NCBI GenBank assembly: GCA_000310025.1
Contig: FN649726.1
Span: 1,324,088 to 1,388,087, forward strand
Direction: 5' to 3'
Source of the DNA: Ectocarpus siliculosus
Taxonomy: Eukaryota > Sar > Phaeophyceae > Ectocarpales > Ectocarpaceae
DNA: 64,000 nucleotides
The notes below the pieces were generated by a model. The model was not told where the DNA came from. It ran no database searches and was given only the letters and a program-made list of their open reading frames with translations. Every line of letters starts with the position of its first letter. Position 1 is the first letter of the stretch. Both the position numbers and the translations under genes were made by a program. This document shows, in pieces, positions 49,490-61,627 of the stretch.

Positions 49490-50605
49490 TCGGATATATG
49501 GGTCCTCGAGGTTGTTGTGTGCTTTTCGTTGGCCGGCCACGGCAGCAGCCTGTCTCCTCGTTCCTCTGTGAGCGTAGCACTGCAGAGGGTGGTTGAAAAC
49601 CCGTTCCTCTGGTGGTTGTATCGTTCTATGATCAAGTCATTTTCGGCGGTGCATGGAAGTCGGGCTTGGTTCTTGTCGGTGAGTCAAGCTTTCCGCGTGG
49701 TGCGGGAGGTCTGGTGCTGGGTACGCACCGGAAGAAATTTTGCGAATTCCGTGACGGTGCCACCCCCGCCCCTCCCCACCCCTCCCTCAATCCCGTCGTC
49801 GTCGGGAATGCCGAGCACTCTAGCTACCATTTCTGCGATTTTGGCGGGTCCATGCTCCAGCACCTTCAAGTGTAAGCTAGGTTGATTCGGAGGCGGGGTT
49901 ATCCAAGTTCGCTTGGCATCGTTTTTCAAGGTTTCCCTGTAGACGAAAGGTAGGTGGCGACCGAATCTGACGGTTGTTTTGGAGGGTGGCGTGGAGTGAA
50001 TCGGCGTATTCGTGTGGTTTTTACTGTTTGCTGTTTGGTTCTGCAAATTTTGGTAAGGCCGTGTACACGTGGCAGGCGTGGGTAGGAGACCTAGATCCTG
50101 CCATACTTTCGTGGCTTTTGGTAGACGCGTGTGTGTTTGGTCTGTAATTTTGTTATTGTTACCCCTGAGGCTTGTGGGATTGAAAAGTTTTGTCACGGAG
50201 GTCAGTAGTACCGGTTCCTCCGAGGCACCGGTAGCTTACGTCTTCCCCTGAAAGTGTCGTGTACTTTAGATGTGTTCGTACAATTGCTTCATGGAGTATT
50301 GCTTCGCCCGAGGACGTCTTAGCCAAAAATATCACCTGAACAAGCCCTCCCTGTGGTGGTTGATTCTACGGAAAACCATGGACCATGGGTTCATGGTGTT
50401 ATTGAAAGCAAGCCGACGAATATCGTCGGCGTTGCTAGTCCCAAGCTGGCTTTATTTTTTTGCTCATAGTTTCAGCTTGAGAATGGAAGGAAAACCATGG
50501 ACCATTGGTTTATGGTGTGTATTGGCCGGTGCGTACCGGATTGATTGGCTACCTCCGAAGTCGACCCGAAAAAATGTTACACATGAGTTGTCTTATTGCT
50601 GACGA

Positions 50606-50646
<41 letters not shown>

Positions 50647-52198
50647 CTTGGGCTCTTGGCTCCCTCTCATTGGGCCTCTGGACGGAGCGACAAACATCCG
50701 CCTTGAGGCCATCCTCCTCCTCTGCCCCCGTGACTCTTCAGCAGTTGCATGATGAAAGGTGTTGTGAAGTGGGCAAGTTTCGCAGTGTGACGCGTCTGCA
50801 GAGCTAACTCGTGCTTTGTGTGGAGAGAGGGGGGTGCGAAGAGCCACTTACTGATTCTGCTGTTACGCGCGCCATCTGAGCGTGTAACTGAAAAGCCCGA
50901 TCGAGAAGGTTTGCTCACTGCAGAAACCGGCGGGGAAGATGACAGCTTCAGGGAAAAGGAGCAATGCCGCCGCGGAAAACGAACGAAACTGCTAAGGGCA
51001 CGCCTTTCCCATTTGCCCGCACGCGAAAAAATGGTACCACTGCTGTTGTGCGGTAGGAATGAGCCTCAAGGTCTTGCCATACGTCGGGCACACAAACGCG
51101 GCAACCTAAAGCGCAAGGAAGATTTCCTGTCGAACAGGCATGCATCTAGAACCTTCTTTTTGTTGAGCTTGCCAAGAGCTGTATCGCATCAACCTATCTA
51201 TGCAAAGCAAAATCACACGCACTCCCAACTCTCCGTAACCCCTTTGCGCCGGTGTGCCAAGTCTCTCCACCATCCACAAAGCAAACACGGCAGACAGGTA
51301 CGGAGCACCGTACGTGTTGCGGAGTCTCTACAAGTACACCAACAATGTAAACGGTGCTGCACCTCGAAGGAGACGAGTGGCCTACTGTCAAAAATGCGAA
51401 AGAAAGCAGCAAGCGAGCCCACACCTCAATGGCTACATGTATGTGTAGGCGCGTCTCGCCTGCCCTGCTACAAAATAGACAATGAGAGCATGGGCGCTCT
51501 TCTACCGGAAAGCTCTGGGCCAGGGCCCTGGTCAAACGCTGCCCGGCGCGGCCGGAGCAACCAGTGCTCGTAAAGTGCGGGGGAATGCAAGCTCTTCATG
51601 CCCGCCACTTCAAAAACTAAGTACCGCCCGCGATTTTGGTTCCCATGGCACCCTGGGACCTTCGGTTATGGACATCATTCGACGTCGCAAAAAAACAACC
51701 GCTCGAATGCGCACACATGATGGCTGCACACCCAGTGCCTCCTCACAACATGGCATCTTCTCCCTCGACTTTGACCACTATTGTGCTCTACAAAAACTCG
51801 CAACCACTATGTATTGCACTGCTCTCTCTTTGCACCGGAGTAACACTACGCCAATCTTGCAGCACCCCACAAACCCGACCTCAGCACCTCTCTCTACCGA
51901 GAGACCACGGCAGCAGTACACGCGATCGGTAGTTGAAACAGGATTCGCTACCCCCAATGGGGGGGCAGAAGGACGTTGCTTTCACACCCCCGCTTGCATC
52001 TTGTCATGCCAAAGCACATTTTTTGGGGGTGGGTGAAGGGGATGACAAAACCAAGGTCCCCGCCCCACCGCGTGGAATCAGTGGGGCTTGCAGACAAAAA
52101 CAACTTCGCATGCTCCCACGAAACGCCGTGTTTGCTAACGTACGTACCTAATTTTTTGTATCTAAACGTGTCCACCCGCGCGATGTTGATGCTTCTTT
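49490..52198. other. Convergent intergenic region without recognised genes
   Basis: It lies between the 3' ends of the glyoxalase-thioredoxin gene (plus) and the lumen-protein gene (minus). It contains a CT microsatellite at about 50610-50641 and a near-duplicate phrase (GGAAAACCATGGACCAT at about 50370 and again at about 50490). I see no exon with protein similarity. Confidence 0.5.
50610..50641. repeat. (CT)n microsatellite
   Basis: An uninterrupted CT run of about 32 bp, intergenic. Confidence 0.95.
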
Positions 52199-53792
52199 CT
52201 ATTCCGATGTGCGGGGCGCACCGATCATGCCCTGCGCCTTCGTCTTTGCACAGGTCTGGCGGCACTCGGGGATGCACTCTTGCCTTGAGCGCGACTGCTC
52301 CTTCGACTTGGTGCAGAAATAGATGCACTGCGTATCATCCGTGGGTGTCGGGGGGGGGGCAGGGGCGTGTGTGCGAGGACGTTTAATGGCGGGCGGGGGG
52401 TCGGGTTCGACTATACCACAGGAGGCGGTGCCAGAAGACACAGCAGGCATGCACGTGGTATTATTTAAAAAACAGGACGGGTTGGGCTACAACAGCCAGT
52501 TCGAAGGTGCACGCGACCGCTCTCGACAACAAGTGTGGCGCCAACAAGTTGCAAAACGATCCGAGGTCGGGGGGGGGGTCAAGGTTTGGTACGCCCTGTG
52601 ATGGCAGCGGGCTTCGCAGAAACTCTAGAACCGCCGACCAAAGCACGTGAAATAGTCTCCTCATCGCGAGGGTGGAAGGGGTAGGGAGAGCAAGATCGCA
52701 CACGAACGAGAAAGGTCCTGCTGCTGCTGTTGGGTGCGGGTTCATCTCTCGAACCGACCGATCGGTGCACACACGGACGTTCCGATGAAATAGAACACCC
52801 ACACGGTAAACCGACGGACAAAAGGGAGGACATGGTCGTCTTGCCTGCAGGCAACGTCAACACCACAACTCACATCGCTGAGGCAGGTTACGAACTCGGG
52901 GTCTGCCTTGGTGCCCTTGAGCGCCGGGTCGTCCTGCGGGTAAGGACGTGAGTAGGACGCGAAGGAATGCGTACGTCAAACGCGACGGGGTCGGTCGAGA
53001 AAACAGGCGGCCGAAAAAAGCGTAACGTTGGCGCGCGTTGCATCGTCGCTAAGCCACGGCAACGTTTCACCGTCCGCCGGTGGATGTGCATCCATCTTGG
53101 TGTTCACGCGTACCCGGCAAATTGAGTCAATTCAGATGAATACAGAACTGCAGAGGTTTGGAGAACTTAGGGTGTACGACAAGAGGTGTACGACAAGAGG
53201 CCAGCAGAAACCCCCTGTGCCGCAGCGCTCTTGCTTCGGGACCTGCTGAATTTTACTGCACACCTAAGTCTCAACACGGACTGCTCTACTGCAACGGCGG
53301 TGTGGTGGCATTCAGCACAGACCTTAGCGTCCGCGGCAGAAACGAAGGCGAAGGAAGACATCGCCGCGGCCCCGAACACCGCTCCCAGCACATCCTTTCG
53401 CGACGTCGGCAACTCTGCTGCCGAGTAGTCGCTGCTCCCGGGACCTGGTGCTGCCTCTGCTGCCATCACATGTCGCGATGATGGTCGTGCCCCGGCGACG
53501 CCTGCTGCTGCTGATGCTGCAGAAGAAGGCGGTATGGAAAACGCGGATCCTCCGCAGGCGAGAGTCGCTACCACCACCGCACCTGTCGGCGAGGTGGGTG
53601 CAACAACTTGTCTAAATATCTGATATTGCCGAAGCTCTCATCTCGGGTCTCTGTTTCTGTGTCCCGCTCTCGAGGGCGCGGATTCTGATGATGCGGCGAG
53701 CCTTCGAAACACTCACCAATTGCATGCAACAACACAAGTACTTGCCCATATGGGAGCGGTTCGCATAATACACCCCCTAAGCGAAGTTGCAT
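52199..53792 (-). CDS. Plastid thylakoid-lumen protein with twin CX3CX3C motif, 4 exons
   Basis: Minus-strand exons: 53717-53792, 53323-53582, 52874-52933, 52199-52327; 525 nt, 174 residues. The presequence is tripartite. Residues 16-39 form a hydrophobic ER signal (VLVLLHAIGAVVVATLACGG) ending SA|F at 39-40, the heterokont plastid-import motif. Residues 40-86 form a Ser/Ala/Arg-rich transit region. S86-R87-K88 is followed by a second hydrophobic stretch (about 89-108) ending in ADA|K, like a thylakoid-transfer signal. The mature part is about 63 residues with six cysteines at 129, 133, 137, 150, 154 and 158: two CX3CX3C triplets. I infer a small lumenal, probably disulfide-bonded or metal-binding protein; its exact function is unknown to me. 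The first exon was chosen because it alone gives an in-phase donor and a plausible signal peptide; it is the least certain part. Confidence 0.78.
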
Positions 53793-54352
53793 TTGTCAGG
53801 AGGGAGAAACTGTATGTGTGCGCTACGATTGCAGAGGCACCTGCGGGTGCAGGATGACCTTCAGGCACGGTTGCGTGATTCTGAGACGCACTGCTGTGCA
53901 CAAGTGCAACCTCACCCCCTATATATCAAGAGAGCACGTGGTGGTGCCTTGAGGGAAGCGATCGTCATCGATCATCGATCCCGAAATCCTTGACTGAGGG
54001 GATTGGTTGCACCGCATCGAATAAACAGCTGGCGGCGTAAAAAAGTGCACTCGCCTTTAGCAACGTAGGGGGCCACCATGGTCAGCTGGTGCTTGGCCAG
54101 GTGTTGGTCTGCTGAAGCTGGGCTGGGAGGGCGAGAGAAAGCAGCAGCACAAACGACACTCTTCTTGTGTGCGTGTCTTGCTTGCTCTCATGAACAGGGG
54201 TAGGTGGCACGCAAATGTGCATGATATATGTACATATCCCGTATCTCCCCTGTCTGCGGAGACCCCTATGTCGCGCTTTGGTGCAGGGGACCTGCTCTGT
54301 GCTGGCTCCTCTCCTCCCACACGCGACTGCAAGATACGGTAGCTGGTCCAGG

Positions 54353-57300
54353 ATGATACTCCGAAGATGGACGCTTGGCCCCGGATACTTCTCGCGATGG
54401 AGCGTTCTGGCAGCAGCGTGCTGCGTGAACCTCTTCACGTTGTACAGGTGGGTGAGCACGCTCTCTGATGCCTCTCCTGCAGCTGTTGTTCCATATTTTT
54501 TGTTGCCCACGTTTTTGATCGACACTTGGGACGCTCCTTGTTTTGACTACATATACACTGCGTTGTACAGCATCGGTAGAGGTGGGCACGGTACGTTTCC
54601 CGCAAAAGAGGCACACTGCATTGGGAGTTCGTCCGTGCCACAGGGTCAGCAGATCTTGGCTCGAAAGCGTGCAGCAGTGCGATGGATATGTCTCTGTTTC
54701 TTCGCATGTTGGCGGGGGGAAAAAAGACTGGGAGAACGTTCAAGGACACAGAACGGTGGCGGAGTTGGCATCCCCCCGCCAACACACCCAACACACACGG
54801 CTTCATCATCGCACCGCACCGCGCCGTCTTGCAACTGCTGTTGTTGTGCACCCCTCTCTCGTGGCCAAAAGTGCAAGATACGTGGTGTTTTCACGGGAAC
54901 AACACGACCGACTCACGCCCAGCTTGTCCCCCGTCTGTGTGTGTTGTTCGCTTGGAAATGATGGAACGCATCATCAACCATCTCCTTTGCGCAGCTACGC
55001 GTACGGCCTGTTTAGCGACACCCTCAAGGACTCCTTGGGATTCTCTCAGAGTGCGGTGGACGTCATCGCTAGCGTTGGAGAGGCGGGGCTCTGGAGCACC
55101 TTTCTGGTCGGTGAGAAAAGGAGCGCAGTCACTCTAGGTCGTAACCTGTACACACCAGTACACCGCTGCTGTTTGTGCACCAAAAAATCCTACATGGGTG
55201 GTACATACAACCAAGGCATTAGAGACTGCCCGTAGCTTTTTCGCGCCAACCAAGGCAAATTCCTCCGCAGCTCTCCGAAGACATGGAAGGCGCACCTGCC
55301 TGCCCGCAACACCAACTCAATGTTGGAGCGCTACACCACGTTGTTGCCCGTTTCATTAGACTTTAGCGTAGTCTGCGAGAGTTCTTGGTGCGCAAGACCG
55401 CTCGTCGACCGGTCTCGTGCGGTGTACAGCGGCAGTCCATGTTCAATGTTGATAAATCCCCGTCACACCTTGTCGGTCCGGAAGTTTCCAAGATTCTTCT
55501 CCGGGATGTCTCTCGCACCCCCACATACCAGAACTAAATGGCTGGTGAACGGGGGGGCGTCACTCTTGTCTGCTTTTCCGAGCGGGATGACAGAACGGCT
55601 TCCGGGTTCTGTGTGTTTCCGTCCTCATCTACATGCGCACGGTATTATATTCCGGGCGCCGGTCCACAAGCCCATCGTTTGCAGATGTGAATGCTATGTT
55701 TGACGCAATTGGTAGCCGAATAGCCGGGGTCACGGCAGGACGAAGGTAAAAACAAACTTGTACGCCGCTTGCTGTACATCTGTATTTTCTCTTTTTCTTA
55801 CTGTTTCCTCGTTATTTTATTTTTCTCTTTTTTCTCTTTTTCTTACTATTTTTTCTCTCTTTTTCTGTGCCAGATGGCCTTGTCTCTGGTTGCGTTGTGA
55901 AGTACCAAGATTGAACCAAGGGGGTGTACCTCTTTCTCTCCGGCCCATGATAGATAGTCACTCCTAGTCTCAGTTGATACCTCGCATAGAGCGCAGAGGG
56001 AGTGGAGGATTCCAGAATATCTGTCGTTGATTTCTATTGACTTGCGGACCCCTCGGGGCCAGTTTATTTGAGTGTACCTTTTTAGGGTAAGTTAACCTGT
56101 GACCACGGGAATCGACCGCGTCGAGTGTTGGATCAGTACGGACATACGAAGGTAGTGGGTAGAGAGAGATCGGAACGGTTTTTAATGTGAAGACAACAAC
56201 AACAACCACAACAACAACAACATACCATTGTCTTGTTTTTCACGATTGTTTGCTCTTGTTTCTGTTGTTGCACTCTTTTTCGTGGTGGTCTTCACGTGGC
56301 ACACATCTGGTGTGCGCATGTTTGGGGTGTCAGCGTCGTTAGGCCGCTCCTATTTCGGGTACGACAACAGCAGCACGGAACGTTTTTTTATGCAGAGTTT
56401 TCGAAGAGCTGATTCTGATTCGGTCATGATATATTTTGTCATCACCCCGAGGCCCTTAGTCCATTCGATCTTTTGGGATCTCGGTCTCTTCGCACCAAGA
56501 CCGAAAAAACAAGGGAAATAGACACAAGCGGGTATACCCACCCCTTTCTCGGACAAAAGTGGGTACTCGAAAATTCAGCGTGCGCGCACTCCATAGGCGA
56601 CCCCCGAACGACTCAAAACCCCATTCTGACACCTGGGCGACACAGCCAGGGACCATACACAGCATGCGCATCGATTTTTCCCCACTTTTAGGCACACCTT
56701 TGGCCCTAATACCGCCGACGCGCGCAAGGCCTCACCAGAGTGCCCACTTATGTCCGACATCGCGGTGGGTATACCCACCGGCGTCAACTAATTTTTTCAT
56801 GTACCCACTTGTGTCTGTATTTTGACCCACTTTTGTCCAAATTGTACCCACTTTTGTCCACTTACGGACGGCGGAAATCGAGCGGAAATCGACCTCCACG
56901 TCACCGCACGGCAGAACATCGAATAGACTCGGAACGTCTCAGAACCTCCCAAAACCATATCCATGGCATCTTTCCTATCCATGGCTGCCGACTGCGGACC
57001 GACCACGGAGGAACATGTCAGAAACATGCCAGACCCCTTCGGTACCGGCACGGGAAGATACCAGGCACGGGAAGATACCCGCGGCAAGCCCGGCAAGCAG
57101 CGCACTAACGGCACGCCACACATAAATGCGTGACACACAACGGACAACACAACCAACGGACAACACAACCAACGGGTCGCGCGTACAGAACAAAAAGACG
57201 CGCAAAGTGAGTTTTTCTCTCGCTTCCGCTCCTGGCCAAGTGGATAGCGCTAGTTCGTGTGTACACAGAGGGAAGAGAGTGCTGAACTCTTCTCGCAATA

Positions 57301-60300
57301 AAAATTGAAGGCGAAGTACCGCAGGAGGGGAGGGCAGAGAGAGGCTCTTCTGTGTGACCACGGGTTGGAATAAACGGCACTAGTGCTGTGAGCGCTGATT
57401 TGAAGTAAAGAACAAAAAAAAAAAAAAATAGCGTCAAGTGTCAGACTATCATACATGATAGTACGAACAGACGAAGAAGGTACAAGAAGGTACTGGGTAG
57501 AGAGAACAGAACGAACGGTTTTTTGTAATTAATTGTGAAGACAACCACAACGGCACTGCTGGGTTCATCCATGAATAGTTTTTGCAGCACCTTTTTTCAA
57601 GTACTCGTGTATAAAACGACTTCTTCATGGATGGATATTGAGAGGTTTCAATTCAACTACTACTACAGTAACTTTTACTACTGGAGTATGGAGGGTGCTC
57701 GTTGTTCTGTATGCATGGCATGTACCGGCAGTAGTAGGTGACATAATATATCGCATCATAAATATTCACAGCTAATAATGTTAGTCCACGACGACGAGGA
57801 TGTCAAACGATAGGTTTGTTTCGGAAAGCTATCGGTGCCAACGCCGCCCGGCCACGATTTCTGCTGTCGAGTAATCGAGCTTTGAAAATTAGAAATTGTT
57901 CATGTTATATCTTATGCCATCTACTCTTGTGTGTAGAACTCTTTGTCGTGCTCGGTGGGCGAGCGTGTCGCGGTGTGCGCCCTCGACTTCATTAACGGCT
58001 AAAAAACTGGAAAGCTTCAGACAGGCAACGCGACGATACTCGTCGAGTTGCTATCACAATTCGAAAAGGCGCAGGGTATACCCTGCCGTGACTACTTTTC
58101 TCAACAACTGCTGTACCCTGTTTTCGGAAATGTACCCTGACCTGACGGGAAAAGAGACCCTTTCATCAATCATTTCCCCCGCAGGAATCTTCCCAACTCC
58201 TTTCCCCCTCCAACCATGGGATACCGAACGGCGAATCTTCCCGCCGAATAACAACCACGGCAACGGGGCAGGAATCAGTTTTCCGCCCCTGCGAAACAAC
58301 ACCAACCATCAACTCTTCCGCTCTAAGTCAACAATGGCCGGGTAACACCCCAGCACAATTGTTCCGTTTGGAAACAGGCACACACGCGTACAATACCCCG
58401 TGGACTACTGCTTGCTGCAGTCTATACATATGCGAGATGCACGGGTCACGCTATGAAAGCGAGACCGATCCAGCATGGTTGACATGCATATGCATGTGTG
58501 CGCGCGTGTGTTGTCTGTTGTGTCTCGATTGCGATGTGCCGTGCGTGCGTGCGTGTGTTGTCTGCTGTGTCTCAATTAATTGCGATGTGTTTTTTTTTGC
58601 TTGAACTGCTGCTGTAGCAGCAGCGGTCACGCTTACCAGCCAACCAATCAATCACTGTAGTAAGAAGACGTCAGGCTTCAGCGGGATGAGCCGATGAAAT
58701 ACAACGAGAGCACTCTCTCTTCTCTCTACCGACAGGGAGGGTGATTGAGTCGGACGACACAGCAGTGTCCTGCTGCTAGAGTAAGGGTAAGACTCGTGTG
58801 TGCGTGATTGATGTCAAGGGCATGTCTGTGTGTGCTGGTCCTTCCTCTCCCCTCCACCCTCTCTGCGGGCGCGAGCTCGCCGCCAGCACAGCTCCACACA
58901 TTGTTGTTGTTGTCTTCACATTAAAAACCGTTCCGTTCTCTCTGCGTAGTACCTTCTTCTGTCCGTACTAGTCTAGCACTTGACGGGATCGATTCCCGTG
59001 GTCACAGGATAAACTAACCCCAAAAAGGTATACGAAAATAAAAAGACCCGAAGGGTACGCAAGCCGATAAAAGTTAGCGACAGATAGTCTAGGCCACTCC
59101 GCTCGCCTCTCTGCACTCTATGCGAGGTAACCCTAGATTGGAAAATATAGAAAAAGAAAAAGGAAAGAGAAAGAGAAAAAGAAAAAGAAAAAGAAAAAGA
59201 AAGGAATTGAGCAGATGGAGAGAAGCAAAGGGAAAGAGAAAGACACACTCCGTAGCGACAAGCAACAAACAAACAAACAGAACAACACAAAACAACACAA
59301 GACAAAGCGGGTCACTCGAGCCAGCCCATGCACGACATCGCTCGCGGGGGGTTGGTGCAATGGTGCAGTGCTGGGGGGGGGGGAGGGGGATAAGTCAAGC
59401 AAGAGGTTCATTTCGGCACGGCGTTTCGCGCCACTCGGTCCGCCTCTTGGCGTTTCCTGCCTTTCCTCGCCGTCTCGTCCGCCTGCTGTACCCCTCCCAC
59501 TCCCGTGGTTGTTGCCATGTCCGTGTTGTTGCCGGGCTTCTGGTTTCGTTTGAGCGCTCGTTGTCGGCTAGCCTCCTCTTCCTTCTTGTGCCAGGAAGCC
59601 ATGAACCTCTTAGCCCCCTGCAGTACCCCTGTATGCCACGGTACCCCCCGGTCCACCTTCGCTGCTTCCATCCAAGTTATTTCCGGGACTCCGAAGAAGC
59701 ATGGCTCGGCGTCCGTAGATCGTTCTGCTTCGAACATCTTGAGGTCGTCCTTCAGGCACATCTGCCAGTTTTGCTCCGGTTTTCCCCTGCCTGGACCCTC
59801 CCCCTCCACCAATTCGCCAAGCATTACCCGTTTCGGGAGTCGTCCGTCTGGCTGCCTTACCAGCGCTCCCGCGAATAGCAGGCGCCGTTGCCGGATAGTG
59901 GTTTCCACGCCCTGGCACATTGGCACATGCATATGCATGTCAACTATGCTGGATCGGTCTCGCTTTCATAGCGTGACCCGTGCATCTCGCATATGTATAG
60001 ACTGCAGCAAGCAGTAGTCCACGGGGTATTGTACGCGTGTGTGCCTGTTTCCAAACGGAACAATTGTGCTGGGGTGTTACCCGGCCATTGTTGATTTAGA
60101 GCGGAAGAGTTGATGGTTGGTGTTGTTTCGCAGGGGCAGAAACTGATTCCTGCCCCGTTGCCGTGGTTGTTATTCGGCGGGAAGATTCGCCGTTCGGTAT
60201 CCCATGGTTGGAGGGGGAAAGGAGTTGGGAAGATTCCTGCGGGGGAAATGATTGATGAAAGGGTCTCTTTTCCCGTCAGGTCAGGGTACATTTCCGAAAA

Positions 60301-61551
60301 CAGGGTACAGCAGTTGCTGAGAAAAGTAGTCACGGCAGGGTATACCCTGCGCCTTTTCGGACGCACCGGGTTGAAATTGGGCGCTGACCAATGATATGAG
60401 TGCATTTACTTCTGTTAATGACTGTGTACCCAGGTGTGTCGCTTTTCGACCAGGGTATTCCCTGTTGTGTCGTTTCCCCTTTATTTTTCCTTGCCACAAC
60501 ACAACCATATCCATAAATAAACGCGTAGAATTTAGCATTTAGTTCTTGGAAAAAGGAACGGTTTGCTTGTGGGCGGACTATCCGTCAAAAGATGACACGA
60601 ACAACCTTCCTTGTGCGCGCGCAGCCAGAGCCGATCGCCAACAAGCGGCGGACAACGCAACGGCGGGCAGAGGGTGACAAAGAGGCCCGTTTGCAAACGC
60701 GCCATCCACACAGCAGCACCTCACGCCACACGCTACTGCTGTTGTTGTACATTTTGTTGGGAAAAAAAAAAAACGGAACAACCCCACCCCGCGTCTCTTG
60801 TACTGCCGCCTCAGCCGATCACAGCGACACTTTTTTTAAAGCACCTCACTCGCTGGTGTGGTGGTAGCGATGTCCTTGCACCGAAAGTTCAGTGCATACC
60901 ATATACGACACAAGATAACACACCCCCTGGACCGATTTTCAAAGCTCGATTTCTCGACAGCAGAGAGAGTCACAGCGCCGAAAACGGCGTCGTTGAAGCC
61001 GCCTTGTCGAGAGCTTTCCGAAAATGTTTCATTTCGTTTATGAATGTTCTTCGTCGTGGCGTAATCGAGCTTTGAAGATGGGTTGTATACGGTACTCCCA
61101 CCGGAACCCTTCCATACGCTTTAGGCTGTAAACACATGCAGCTAACCGTTAGGTTCAGATATAGACCATTCACTTGTCAGGCACGCACACAATTGTGGTA
61201 TGACACAGGCATTGTGTGTAACGGGGGTCTCCATGCTCATGCTGTGGGTCAAGTCCCTATGGGATGTGTAATGTGGAGGACACACCAGGTTCAACCCCTC
61301 GTGAGGGAGGAAGAATAGATGTACGGTGACGGGCCGTGAGATAGAGGGGCGACTGGCCCGCTGTACTTCTACGCGGGTTCGGCAGCCCACGGACTCTTGT
61401 CTGTGGCAACAAACATCACGGAGGTAGATAATCTCCGACGGGTCTTCTGAAGTCACAAATCTACGAGACAATCTTGAGGTGACATCACGCTTTTTTCTTA
61501 TCCTTTCTGAGCGTGTCATTTTCAACATTCCTCCTCCTTCTTTTTCCTTGT

Positions 61552-61627
<76 letters not shown>

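Noticed and set aside
50818-51573. 251-residue plus-strand open frame
   Set aside because: No family motif, composition like non-coding DNA, and no splice or homology support.
53620-53660. ATG near 53650 (minus) as the start of the lumen protein
   Set aside because: It runs into a stop before the acceptor at 53583 and has no donor. The exon at 53717-53792 is in phase.
58062-58345. Open frame within the inverted-repeat arm
   Set aside because: Both arms carry the same frame by duplication. There is no domain and no start or splice evidence.
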